The position numbers were made by a program, and so were the translations under genes. 64,000 bases of DNA, from assembly GCA_018350325.1 (NCBI GenBank), contig JAEVLN010000004.1:2418001-2482000 (forward strand). Reading direction: 5' to 3'. Position 1 is the stretch's first letter; each line of letters opens with the position of its first letter. This document shows positions 46,546-57,700 of this stretch, one piece after another. The notes beneath the pieces were generated by a model. It had not been told where the DNA came from, made no database searches, and was given only the letters and a program-made list of their open reading frames with translations. The stretch is from Globodera rostochiensis (Eukaryota; Nematoda; Chromadorea; Rhabditida; Heteroderidae).

Positions 46546-48485
46546 AATGCGGAGGCGAAAGTTAATGAAAATGTTTGGCTATTTTAATGAAAATTGTTAA
46601 GAAACATAATTAGCTAATACCTAATTGATAAATTAATAAATAATAAATGAGTTAAATAAATATTTATAATGGAATAAAAGAATGTATCAGTAGAGATCGG
46701 ATTTATATGATCTAAAACAAGAAATATTTTGACTTAAGGACTAAAAATCCTCAAAATATGGATTAAAAAGCCCCCAAAAATACTATTTTTCAAATGTTAA
46801 AATTATAAAGAATTTTTAATTAATTAACTTACGCATAAAATTTAAAAACAAAAAGGCAGCCGGAGGGGGGGGGGGGAGCCCATCGAATTATCTTTTTTTT
46901 GCCTTTAAATACGCCACAGCAAATAAAAGTTCAAATTGTCGGCGATTAACGAACAAAATGTGACGATTTTGTGTGGGTGTTTAAATTGTACGCCATTGCC
47001 AACCGCCCCCAAAATTCACCGGGGCCCAGGCAAAGTAAAGGCCCCCCAACAAATCCATCGCATTGATTGGAGTTGGAGAAGAACACTTAGACAAATACAA
47101 CATGTGCCCCCCCCCCCCCCCCCCGGGCGAGGTCGACCGGCCCCCCTCCCCCAACTCTCACAGCCCCCGAGGTGATTGATACGACGACGAGGGGGGGGAC
47201 ATTAACTCTCTCCATACTTTAAGATAAGGCGGCGGGGGGGGGGGCGATTGGTTGGCTCTGATGAAATTTTTAATGATAATATATGTAATTTCCATTTTTA
47301 AGTTAAAGTAGAGAGTCCAGATTTATATGGATTAAAAAACGCGAAATATTGACTTAAATATAAACTAAAAATCCCCAAAATAACACCAAAAAGTGTCAAA
47401 ATATGGACAAAAAATGTGCTACTGTAAAATAGGGGTGCATTTCTCGTTTTTTATTCCATTTTTTCAATTTTCATAAAAAAATGGTCCCGGCTTAAAAAAT
47501 AGCATTTTTCGCGAATTTTAGAATTATAGCGAGTTTCCTAAGGGCGGGTACGAATCGGGGGGGGGGGACCCATTTGGCCAATTCGAATTGCCAAGTTTTT
47601 AATAAAAAATAGGCAAATTTCACAAATTGCACAATTAACAGAAAATTCATTTACAAAAAATGGGGACAAAGTTAACAAAAAAAGAAACAAACGGAAAATG
47701 GAGGGAGGACGCCTGGGGCGATCGGAGATTAATTGACATTAACCGATCATTAGAGGGGGGGGGGGGGACTGAATGGGCACAAAACCGGTTTTATCTCTCA
47801 CCGACGACGACCAAATTGTATAAAATAGAAAGCACAAATTCAAAGGCTACAAAATAAACATTTAGCATTTCAATCATTCATTGCCTGCATATTTAAGAGT
47901 GGGCGGCGGCAATCATTTGTAATCTTTCAACCCCCCGGGGCTACAAAATATATTTTTTTGTTTGTAATGATTAAAATGCAATAAATTTCAAATTGCGGTT
48001 ATGAATGCAACATCTAAAAAACGATTTCATTAGCTTAATTATTAACTTCCGATGGATTCCGTGGCCATTATTTATTAAAATGCTTTCTCAAATTTTTGCT
48101 TGCATAAAGACGGAGCTAACGCAATTCAATTCAATTCAATGAAATTGCGCGCATTCAACAAAAAGTAATTTTGGGAATGGAAATAAATCGGGGGAATTCA
48201 AAGAGAATAAAATGGACTTTAATTAATTTATTTATTCCCCCGCCCCCTCTCCCACACTTTTGGCGGCTTCTTTCTGTGTTGCCAAGGAGCCATTCGGCGG
48301 GGGCGGGGGAACAAAGGCATTGCGCCGCCGGGCACAATTGGAGAGAGACGCAATGGCATTATTATCAATCACCGGAGGGGAGGCCATTGAAATTCCGTGG
48401 CATAATTTGAGATTAAATTTGTGGCTTTTGGGCATTTCATCTCGGGTTGGGGTTGGGTTTCCTCTCAGTTCAGCGAGTCGTCTCG
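46546..48485. other. Intergenic, AT-rich with G/C runs
   Basis: G or C runs at 46866-46876, 47107-47124, 47233-47243, 47559-47567 and 47756-47767. No gene recognised. Confidence 0.55.
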
Positions 48486-49659
48486 CTAAAGCGCCTCCTT
48501 CGCGCGTTTTCGTGCCTTGGCTCGCCTGTTTTTGAACCACACCTTAAATGGCATTGTGTCATCTTTGAAAGGTTTTGTTTAATTTGTGGGTGCCAATTTG
48601 GCAATTTAAATTTTGAGAGCTTTTTATTTGGCATTACACAAATTCTTTGAATGCTTTTGGCAAATTTGCCGACCTCCACTCGCTCAACGCGCAGCGCACA
48701 ACGTGCCGCCAATTGTTCGCGCATTCGGACGTCCGGGTACGGCACTAGTCGGAAGGTCGTCTCAAGCATTTGCAATTGTTCCCCCGAGAAAATTGTGCGG
48801 TGCCGACGCTTTCGATTTAAACCATAAAAACTATCATTTTGGGAGTTTAGCTAATGCCATCATTTTATAGCGAGGGAACTGACCGATCGCTTTTCTTTTT
48901 GATCAGACATTTTTTGAGATTTTTGAATGGTTCAAAAATTTACGCTTAGTTTAATAAAAAATTCAAAATGATTTATTGTGAATTGTCCGGACACCGAAAC
49001 GTCCGGGCGCCGTATGTTTTACCGGTGGTGGTCTTTACTAGTGATGCACGAGACCCAAAATTTACCGAGACTCGAGACCGAGACCGAGACTTGACCCCGA
49101 GACTCGAGACCGAGACTTGACCCCGAGACTCGAGACCGAGACTTGACCCCGAGACTCGAGACCGAGACTTGACCCCGAGACTCGAGACCGAGACCCAAAA
49201 AAGCCGAGACTTTTCTCGAGTCGACACTCGAGACCGAGACTCTCGTGCATCACTAGTCTTTACCCTTCTGTTCTTTACCTGCTGCTGCTGCTGGTTTTGG
49301 AGTTGGGTGTAGTTGAATTTGAACACGGAAGAATCGATTGGCTGTGCTGTAAGCAAAGATGCCAATCCATTGAATGTTGAAATTGACGACGATTGGACAG
49401 CTGCTGCTACTGCTTTTCTGTCGATGTTCCGTGAACTGCTCGAACTTGAGGCTGACGAATAACCGGTCTCGGAAATACATGGCCAACCACGATTGCAAAA
49501 CAAAGGTCTGGCCAAGCTGATTGTGGAAAGAGCTAATGGAGCAGTAACAGAACGAGCAGGAGATGATGGCCAACTTGTGGAGATGGTGCTGGTAGAAATT
49601 GTCGATGGTGTGGACAGCAGAATTTCAATTGAGAAATTGGAAACCGACTGCAACAGCAT
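48486..49659 (-). CDS. gsc: Goosecoid-type paired-class homeobox protein
   Basis: Transcription factor with three phase-0 exons: 49279-49659, 48674-48850 and 48486-48542. Near the N-terminus FSIEILLS fits the eh1/GEH motif (FxIxxIL) that recruits Groucho-type corepressors, as in Goosecoid. Ser/Thr- and Gln-rich sequence follows. The homeodomain starts [20 protein letters not shown], continues [20 protein letters not shown], and ends [15 protein letters not shown]. Residue 50 of the homeodomain is Lys (WFKNRR), the bicoid/goosecoid specificity. The protein stops six residues later, so it has no C-terminal domain. Exon 1 is separated from the homeodomain by an intron that holds a MITE. Confidence 0.87.
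49039..49255. mobile_element. Non-autonomous hAT-like MITE in gsc intron
   Basis: Terminal inverted repeats TAGTGATGCACGAGA and TCTCGTGCATCACTA bound a 217-bp element. It is flanked on both sides by the 8-bp target duplication GTCTTTAC (49031-49038 and 49256-49263), which fits the hAT preference nTnnnnAn. The interior is about four copies of a 26-bp unit rich in CGAGAC. It has no coding capacity. Confidence 0.85.
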
Positions 49660-51302
49660 TTTGGGTTATTTAAGCCAAGATTAAGCAATGCATTCGAGAG
49701 AAGTTTGCTAATAAAAATGTTGAAATATGTGAGCCTGTCTAAAAACTGGATCATCTACATTCCACACACATCCTCAAGCAGTCTGCCGGAGTCGGAAGTG
49801 CCCTCATCTTCAGGGCGTGTTTAATGAGGGCCATTAAGCGGCTAAACACCCCCTCCCCCCCACCCCCGATGAATGCTTATTGCCGCTGTAATCCAATCCA
49901 GATACCTAAGCTGTTTTCGTGGCGTGCCATAAGCTGCCCCACGAAGCCACAAATTCATGAAATAATTGCCAAAACAGAGTCCAAGTGCACTTTGTGCACG
50001 CATTTTAACAGTTTTTGCTATAAAGTGAAAAATAAAACAATTAAATTTTAAGAAAATTGTTGATGAATTAAACAACAAAAGACCAATTAATTCAATTTGA
50101 TGACCAGGGCGGATCCGGTCAGTTTGGCACCGTGCCGTTTAGCTCTTGCCGCAAATTTTTGAGTTTACTGACCGTTTCGAATTACAATTCAAATTTTGAT
50201 GACTAAACCATTAAATTGTTAAAAGTTTAGCTAAGAAATATTTTAATATTTTTGAATATTTTAAAAATGTTTACATTTTTTGATGAGAGGCCAATCTGGA
50301 ATGCGACCAAAACGATCCAATCGACAAAAAAACGGCTCTAACAGAGTCCATAAAAGACCAATTCCAACTGATAAAGATGGCGACGGAATGTGACGGGAAT
50401 AAGCACGGGGCCGAGAATTCAATCAGACCAAATGCATTCATTCACCAAAACAAAGATCAGCCGGCGGCCGGGGATGTGACAACGCCAAGTCCCTACGCTT
50501 TTTCTGTTTAGTCCCGACACAAATTATTGCAGATCGATCGGGATCGGATAGACATGAGCAGCAGATCATCATTTATTAGCTTCAAATTCCGATCACTCAG
50601 ACAAATTTTGACTTCCACCGTTTCTCATTTTGCTGTCAAATTGCCATTTTTGTGCCACTTGACGGCACTTTTCCCGCGTGCCATTGAAAATGTTCGCTCA
50701 AATTTTTGTCCCCGAAACGATTGACTTTCGATGGCCCGACAATTTGTACCCCCACGGGGTCAAAATGTTCGGTGATAACACAGCGATGGAATGACTCTGA
50801 CAAAAGGCAGGCGTTCGTTTCTCTTCCGATCCCGAGAATTTAATTTGAAACGATCATCGGTTGGTGAACACTTTCAATTTCAATTTCACTTCCTCATTCC
50901 CTTCCATTTTCGAAATTAAATTTTAAACTAACAAAATTAATTTCTTCTTAACGATGACGTCATCGCTGCCGATTCAAATCAAATTGTCGGAATGATAAAA
51001 ATGTGTCCCATTACCAAATGTTTAAAAACCCCCAACATGGGGCCATGGGGTTGGTTATGTATGTGTACTGTTTGTTGTTTATTGACGTTAATAAAAGTCT
51101 GAAACGATCCCTCCCTTTTATTAATTCAACCATTTTTTGCCGTTAATCGCATTAAAATTTGCATTCCGACGACAGAAATGGGACAAATTTTGTGATTTGA
51201 ATTGTTGTCGAAATTCCCAACTCCAACAGATTAATTCTAAAAAATAATCCTCCAACTTTCAACAAAATTTTCGGTCTTTGGACGACAGCTTTCGTCGACG
51301 AA
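49660..51302. other. Intergenic
   Basis: AT-rich; no gene recognised. Confidence 0.5.
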
Positions 51303-54300
51303 ATGCCCCGCCCTTTCGTCGGCTTCGAGCAGTTTGTCCAAAACGTTCGGTTGGCCATGGCCATGTTGGCGCCCGCGAAACGCCTTTTGACGTGCCTATT
51401 TTTGCCTATTTTGCTCAGTCCGTTGCCAATGCTTATCCAAACGACGGTGAAAACTAATTGACTAATTAAGCCATTTACAAATTTACCGAAAATTGCATTT
51501 TCAGGCGGCCTCCTGTGCCTATGTGGTGGCTATTATGGGTTAGTGCCGCCCCGCCACAATATTAAATTTGAAATGTCCGGAAATATTTACGCAATTTAAT
51601 GGATTTTTGTTTATTGAACCTTTCTGCAATTGATCGATCAATTCCATTTTTTTGCAATTACTTTTAGCTTTTTCCCTTTTTTTAGGGATTTTTTAAGGAA
51701 ATTAGCCCAACGGTGTAAAGTGAGCGATTGTAGCTGTCGCCCCCGGCGGTGCCGTTAAAAAACATTTTTTTTGTTAAGAAAAAATTGTCCAATTTGATCA
51801 GATAAAAGGTAAATAAAATTTAATCACTTCAAAAGCAATTATTCCCGCCGATCAGTCAAAATTAAAATTATGTAAAAAAATGTTTCCATTTCCGTGTCAG
51901 GCTATTTTTGGGTGTCCGAAACGTTGCCATTGGCGGTCACTGCCCTCGTGCCGGTGTTCGCCTTCCCTTTGCTGTCCATTGACAAGGCCAGTGCCGTCGC
52001 CTCCGTTTACCTATCGGTCGGTGTTTTTCGGCATAAATATATAAAAATGCAATTTTTGAATTACAGGACAGCAATTTCGTCTTCTTCGGCTCCATGGTTA
52101 TGGCAGGTAAAATTCCATTTTAATAATTGCGAAGAATGGCACAATAAATTGGGGGGGGGGGAGGGAATTAAGCCTAATTAGTGCCAATAAAAAGCATTCA
52201 TTTTAGTGGCTGTGGAGGCCTCACGACTTCATGAACGCATCGCATTGAATGTGTTGCTGCTGACCGGCCCAAATCCGCGATGGTCCGTTCCAATTTCGGC
52301 ATTTTTTAAAATTAAATTTCAAGGAAATTTTTAATATAGTTTTATTGATATTTATTTTTTAATTCCTTTTTTAATTAGGCTAATGCTCGGCTTTCAGCTG
52401 GCCACCGCTTTCCTCTCCATGTGGATTTCGAACACAGCGACCACAATGTACAACAAATACAAATACAATATAAAATATATTTTTTTATTTTTTTTAAATT
52501 TCAATTTCAATTTTCAGGATGATGGTTGGTTGGTCGCGATGCTAAAGCATCCTTCGCAAAAATGCCATTTTTAGGTGCCAATTGTTGTGGCAGTGATCAA
52601 AGAGTTGGACCTGTGCCATCGCAGAGAGTAAACATTTCGGCATTTTTTCTTTTCCCATTTAATGAATCCAAAATAATTTTAAACAAATTGAACTTTATTG
52701 GTTTGATTATTTTACAATAAATTTTCCCTAAATTCTCAGGAGTGATCCGTTGGCGGAACCTTTGCCTGACGAAGGCGGAAGTGCCGGGGCAATTTTGGAC
52801 CTTGAAAATGTGTCGGTGCGACAGCTGAACATTTACAAAGTGTGGCCACTTGTTGACTAATTATCCAAACAATTAATTAATTAGCTACAATTAAAAATAT
52901 GTTTTTTCAGGGCCTTTTGTTGAGCATTTGTTTTGCCGCTTCAATCGGCGGCACGGGCACTTTGATCGGCACGGGCTCGAACATTGTGCTGAATGCATAC
53001 CTGCAAAAGTAATCGACCAAAATTTAGTTTTATCAATTTAATATTTACAAATAATTATAATATATTTTTTAATTTAAACATTTCAGGGCCTATTTAAAAT
53101 AATTATATTTATAAATTTAAACATTTCAGGGCCTATTCCGGCCAAAGTCCGGTGTCTTTCGCCTCATTTATGTTCTACGCAATTCCGCAGGTGTTTTTTT
53201 ATTTTTAAAACGCTTTTTGAAACAAATTCAAAACAAAAATAAATAAATAAAAAAGAATTAAATTAATTCGAAGGCTTTGCTTTTGTTGCTGATCTGTTGG
53301 CTTTGGCTGCAATTGCTTTTCGTCCGCGCCCGTCCGCCTTCCCATCGGTCGAATTCGTCCAATTCGCGCACCGAGACAAATGGAATTGGCCCAATGTTGG
53401 CCAAAAAGCACGAGGCATTGGGCCCATTACGCTACGAGGAAAAGACCATTTTGGTCACTTTTGGCGTTCTCATCTTTTTGGTGGAATATTTTAGGCATTT
53501 TTGGACTATTAAACATTCTTCCGATTGTTTAGTGGCTCACGCGGCAACCGATGGTAGTGCCCGGCTGGGGCAACCTTTTCCCCAAGGGGTTAGTTGTTTT
53601 GGTGCATAACTCATTTTATTGCCGAGTCGACGTTTTTTGTGTAAACGAAATTGTACCAAAATTGAATATTCAAAATGCGGCACCATTTGTTTGCTCTTCT
53701 GCAGCTACGTCAGCGACGGCACCGCTGCCATGGCCGTGTCGATGTTGCTGTTTGTGCTGCCGGCCGACAACCCTTTCGACGGCGACGTATTGGCCGAACT
53801 GCTTGCCCGTCCTGGAACACAGCTGCGAACCGTCATGACATGGCGACTGATGTGCGACAAATTCTCATGGTCCACTCTGTTGCTGCTGGGCGGTGGGTAC
53901 GCCATGGCGGACGGTGTGGAGAGCAGTGGACTGTCCGATTGGTATTCGCCCGGCCCATTTTTGGATCGCTTTTCCTCCACCCCCTCCAAAGGATCGGCGC
54001 TCAGCTGACCAGTCTGGAGCAGTTGCCCGATTGGGTGTTCATCGCCTGTGCATGTCTGCTGGTCACCTTCCTCACCGAGTTCAGCTCCAACGTGGCCACC
54101 GCCTCCATTTTCATTCCAATGGTCGCGTCCATTGCGCGTGCCAACCGCACCAATCCCCTCGTCTACGTTTTGCCGGTGGCAAAGTTTTAAATTAAGCTAG
54201 AAAGCTTGTTGGGTGATCTATTTTTATTCATTATAATTATATGTTGAACTTATAAAGGTGTGCTTCTCCTCCTCATTTGCCTTCATGTTCCCCTCCGGCA

Positions 54301-54537
54301 CGCCTCCGAATGCCATCGTTTTCGCAGTGAAAGTTCTTCGCGTCAGCGACATGATGCTGGGTAACGGCGTGTAACTTTAAAAATCAACTCATTAAAAACA
54401 TTTGTTAAGGCGGCCTGGCGCTGAACATCGCCGCTTTCTTTCTGTCCCAGGTGTTGAACCACACGTACGCCCATCTGATCTTTGATCTCCAAATTTCGCC
54501 ATCCCAAAATGGCAACGCCACAACAAAACACTTTTAG
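51303..54537 (+). CDS. nac: SLC13-family sodium/dicarboxylate-citrate cotransporter
   Basis: Multi-pass importer of citrate or dicarboxylates (NaDC/NaCT/INDY). Exons: 51303-51446, 51505-51538, 51901-52016, 52067-52106, 52207-52282, 52379-52447, 52518-52524, 52575-52627, 52740-52839, 52911-53008, 53130-53191, 53274-53480, 53533-53588, 53705-53941, 53992-54175, 54258-54360 and 54410-54537. Family signatures are [60 protein letters not shown] (first SNT motif), [80 protein letters not shown] (second SNV motif) and [20 protein letters not shown]. It includes a 7-base micro-exon and a duplicated acceptor. The C-terminus is short, with an NXT glycosylation site. Confidence 0.93.
52518..52524 (+). 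other. 7-nt micro-exon of the SLC13 gene
   Basis: TTTTCAG precedes GATGATG, then GTTGGT. It supplies the last base of one Met codon and two more Met codons, restoring SNTATT-MMM-VPIVV with consistent phases (2 in, 0 out). Confidence 0.8.
53071..53137 (+). repeat. Duplicated 3' splice site (24 bp x 2)
   Basis: AATTTAAACATTTCAGGGCC plus TATT is found at 53071-53094 and again at 53114-53137. Splicing to the first copy reaches a stop within a few codons; the second gives the conserved [18 protein letters not shown]. Confidence 0.9.
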
Positions 54538-54706
54538 AGAAATTTTTTTTTGTTTGTAAATAATATTAATCCTTTTCAAATTATGATAAAGAAGAATGCT
54601 TCCACCAGAATTTTTAACTTTTCAACAGAACAATTGATTGATCAAGGCAAGGGCCTTTTGATTATCCATTCAAAAACCATTCGTTTTGATCACATCGGCT
54701 TACAAA

Positions 54707-57700
54707 TTAACACCAATTAAAGCGGCATCCTTCCATCCTCCGCGTGCCGTTCCACGCAACTGCGTCCGTCGCGCTGGGCCACGAAGTGGACATAATAAAG
54801 CATGAAAAGTATGAAGGCCAGCGGAGACAACGCCATGCTCAGGTGGTCCAGTCGATGGTAAAGGCGTTCGATGCGCTTCACCTCGGCTTGGAGCAGTTCA
54901 CGCCGGTATTCGTTGGGCGCCCGTTGCGCTTCCGACTCCTTCGATCACAAAACAAAACATCAAGAAAATGCGCGACATTTGGCCAAATGTACGCTCTTAC
55001 CACGGCCCTGCCCTTTTTGATGTAAGCCATGACGGCCAAACTCTCCACCAAAGAAAGCACCGTAAACGCTTTGATCACGACGAACCTAAGCAATAAAAAA
55101 GGGAATTCAACAAAAACCGACAGGCAAATTGAGGCACCAAATGTCCAGAGAGGTCAAATAGGAGGTGATCACCTTAATTTGGAAATGAAACTAAATGAAA
55201 ATGCCATTTTGCCGACTTCCTGGTTTCCCTTCTCCATCTGCACGAGGGTAAGCAGTACCTCAACAGAACAACATAATAAACTTTGGGTACAAAACTCGAA
55301 AATGCTTTCGTCAATAAAAACAATTGTTAGGATGCTCTGTCCGAGGAGTTCGAGACGTAATTTGGAAATTGTGCAAATTGCTGCTCACTGTGATGGGTGT
55401 AATGATGCGCACCTCCTCGTAGTTGTACGGCACGTACCTTAGGTAGTTCAAATTCCAAATTGTTAGCAGGACACAAAAATGAACACCTACGGAGCCACCC
55501 AGGAGAAGAGCATGGCCAAAATGCTCGGCATGTACCGCTCGGCCACATAGCGTGCCGAGTCGCGCTTCAGCACAAAGGTCAGTGCGAGACAGGACGAAGG
55601 AACTTGGGGAAGGAAAGTGATCAAACGCTTTCGTTTAAAGACTGTTTAGTGTTTGAAATGGACCGATCAAAATTGCCTTTCTTTCTTTTCTGGACAGACT
55701 GTGTGTACAGTATAGTTTGTATGTACAGTATAATAATGCCCGTCCGTATAAACTAACTCAATTTGCCTGGCAATTGGCAAATTGTGTCGGCGATCTTTTT
55801 GATGCGCAAATCGGGCAAAGACACCCTCCGGGGAAACAAAATCGGACGCGGCTCCCAATGGAAGTCGAGCATCGATTTGGGATGGGCTACTGCAAAACGT
55901 ACCAAATTTAAATAATTAAACTAAAAATTTGGATGCCCTATTTGCGGCACAGACTTGAGCTAATGTAGAGACTGCAGCGCTGCGTGTCATGAGGAAAATT
56001 GCAAAAGTTCATTTGGCAGTCTGGCAACAGAGTGATTCTGCACGAAAAGTTCATTTTTAGTGGTGTTCAATCTTCCCAATGGCGTTACAGGCAGACACAT
56101 GGCTTTTCGGGAAGAATAACCGTACATGGACAAAAGATCCAACGGACAGAAAGTCCCCGGACAAAATGTCCCGGAAAATCGGCCAGGCCCCCCGGATTTG
56201 TTCGTATGCCAAGAATAACAATTGAAACACTGACTGACCGAAGCTGAGGAAAGAAAACAGCGAATGAATGCAATGAAAGGTTTTGTTGGAATTTGTCTGA
56301 ACAATTTGCAAGAGAAAATGATCAACAAATGGACAAATTTAACACAATGTTAAAATGACAAGTAAAATTTGATCACGAAACAAATGAAATGAATTGTGCC
56401 GTTGTCACTGTTTGGAGACGTCATCGAAGGGCCTGCTTGATTCGAGAATCGGGAAAGAATGACCCTAAATCAACAAGAGTTTGTCACACAAACTTTCGAT
56501 ATATACAGATGGCCTCATTAAGCCTCTAATGATTGCTCACTTCGTATTGAAAAGCCGCTCCATCTAAAGCTTGAGAGGGCGATTTGTAATGCGCTGCTGT
56601 CGATTGATTTGGTGCCGTCACAGAATGGTTCAGTTGGCCATTATTCTGTTGATTCGGTGCCGTCGAAGAATGGTTCAGTTGGCCATTATTCTGTTGATTC
56701 GGTGCCGTCGAAGAATGGTTCAGTCGACCGTCATGCATATTTAATAAGCCTCCAATGGAAGCCGCGTCATTATGAATTGGCCTTCTCCATTCGGGCGCTG
56801 AGGTCAAGTGCTGGACCACCTGGCGGAAGTTGGCCACATCGGCGTGCACTACCTGAGTGAGTTGCTGCTTCCTTTTCGACTTCTTTTCCCTTTTGCGCTT
56901 TGTCCCCGTTCGGTTGTTATTAGCGCTAATGCCATTGTTTTCATTTTTGTTGCTAATGACGACATTTTTTTCTTTGCTTATGTTGCTGTTACTGGTTGGC
57001 AAGCTTGGTTCGTTGATGCTTTTCGTTGCCAATTGGTTACTCTCAATGTTAGCATTGGCCAAGCTCTGATTACCAAGGAAGCTAAATTGGCAGTTGTCTT
57101 GAATAGCCAATTCATCATAGTTGATGTAATTGTAGAACAAATTGTCGTAGTCGTCGTCGTCGTTTGTGTTCATTCCGTCACCCAAATAAAATATACACAA
57201 AAATTGCAGAACAACACCAATGGTATGCATGTCGTTCATGGAGTTTGTTAAACGTTTCAAAATGACTAGCAAATATTGTCAACAATTGCTAAAAGCTGCA
57301 TATGATTTGATTTTATATCAGGGATGTAACAGAATGGCAAAAAATGTCCAAAATCCGGCATTCCGGACCCAAAAATGTCCGGAATCCGCCGTACATCCCT
57401 GATTTACATATAAAAAGTAAAGTTCCTAATTTGGAAGTTGCACATAATTTGTATACATAATGCTAGAATATATTCACCTTTCTCTCTGTGGACAATAAAT
57501 GCTTTAAGTAAATTGAATAAAACATTCAATGAAATTATAGTAATGTTGGAGGATTAGGTTATTATGAATGTGTAAATTTGAAGCTAATTGATTTATGGGG
57601 ATATTGACAAAAAATATTTGAAAGAATAGAGCACTGACATTAATATAATATAATGCCTTTTCTTGACAATGAAACGTAAATGCACGTGCATATATATACA

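Noticed and set aside
49062..49659. A single long minus-strand frame through the arginine-serine-rich repeat
   Set aside because: The part below 49279 is MITE sequence behind a good GTAAAG donor; only 49279-49659 is kept as the gsc exon.
54170..54258. GC donor at GTG|GCAAAG in SLC13
   Set aside because: A GT donor three bases earlier (CCG|GTGGCA) keeps phase and gives exact family spacing.
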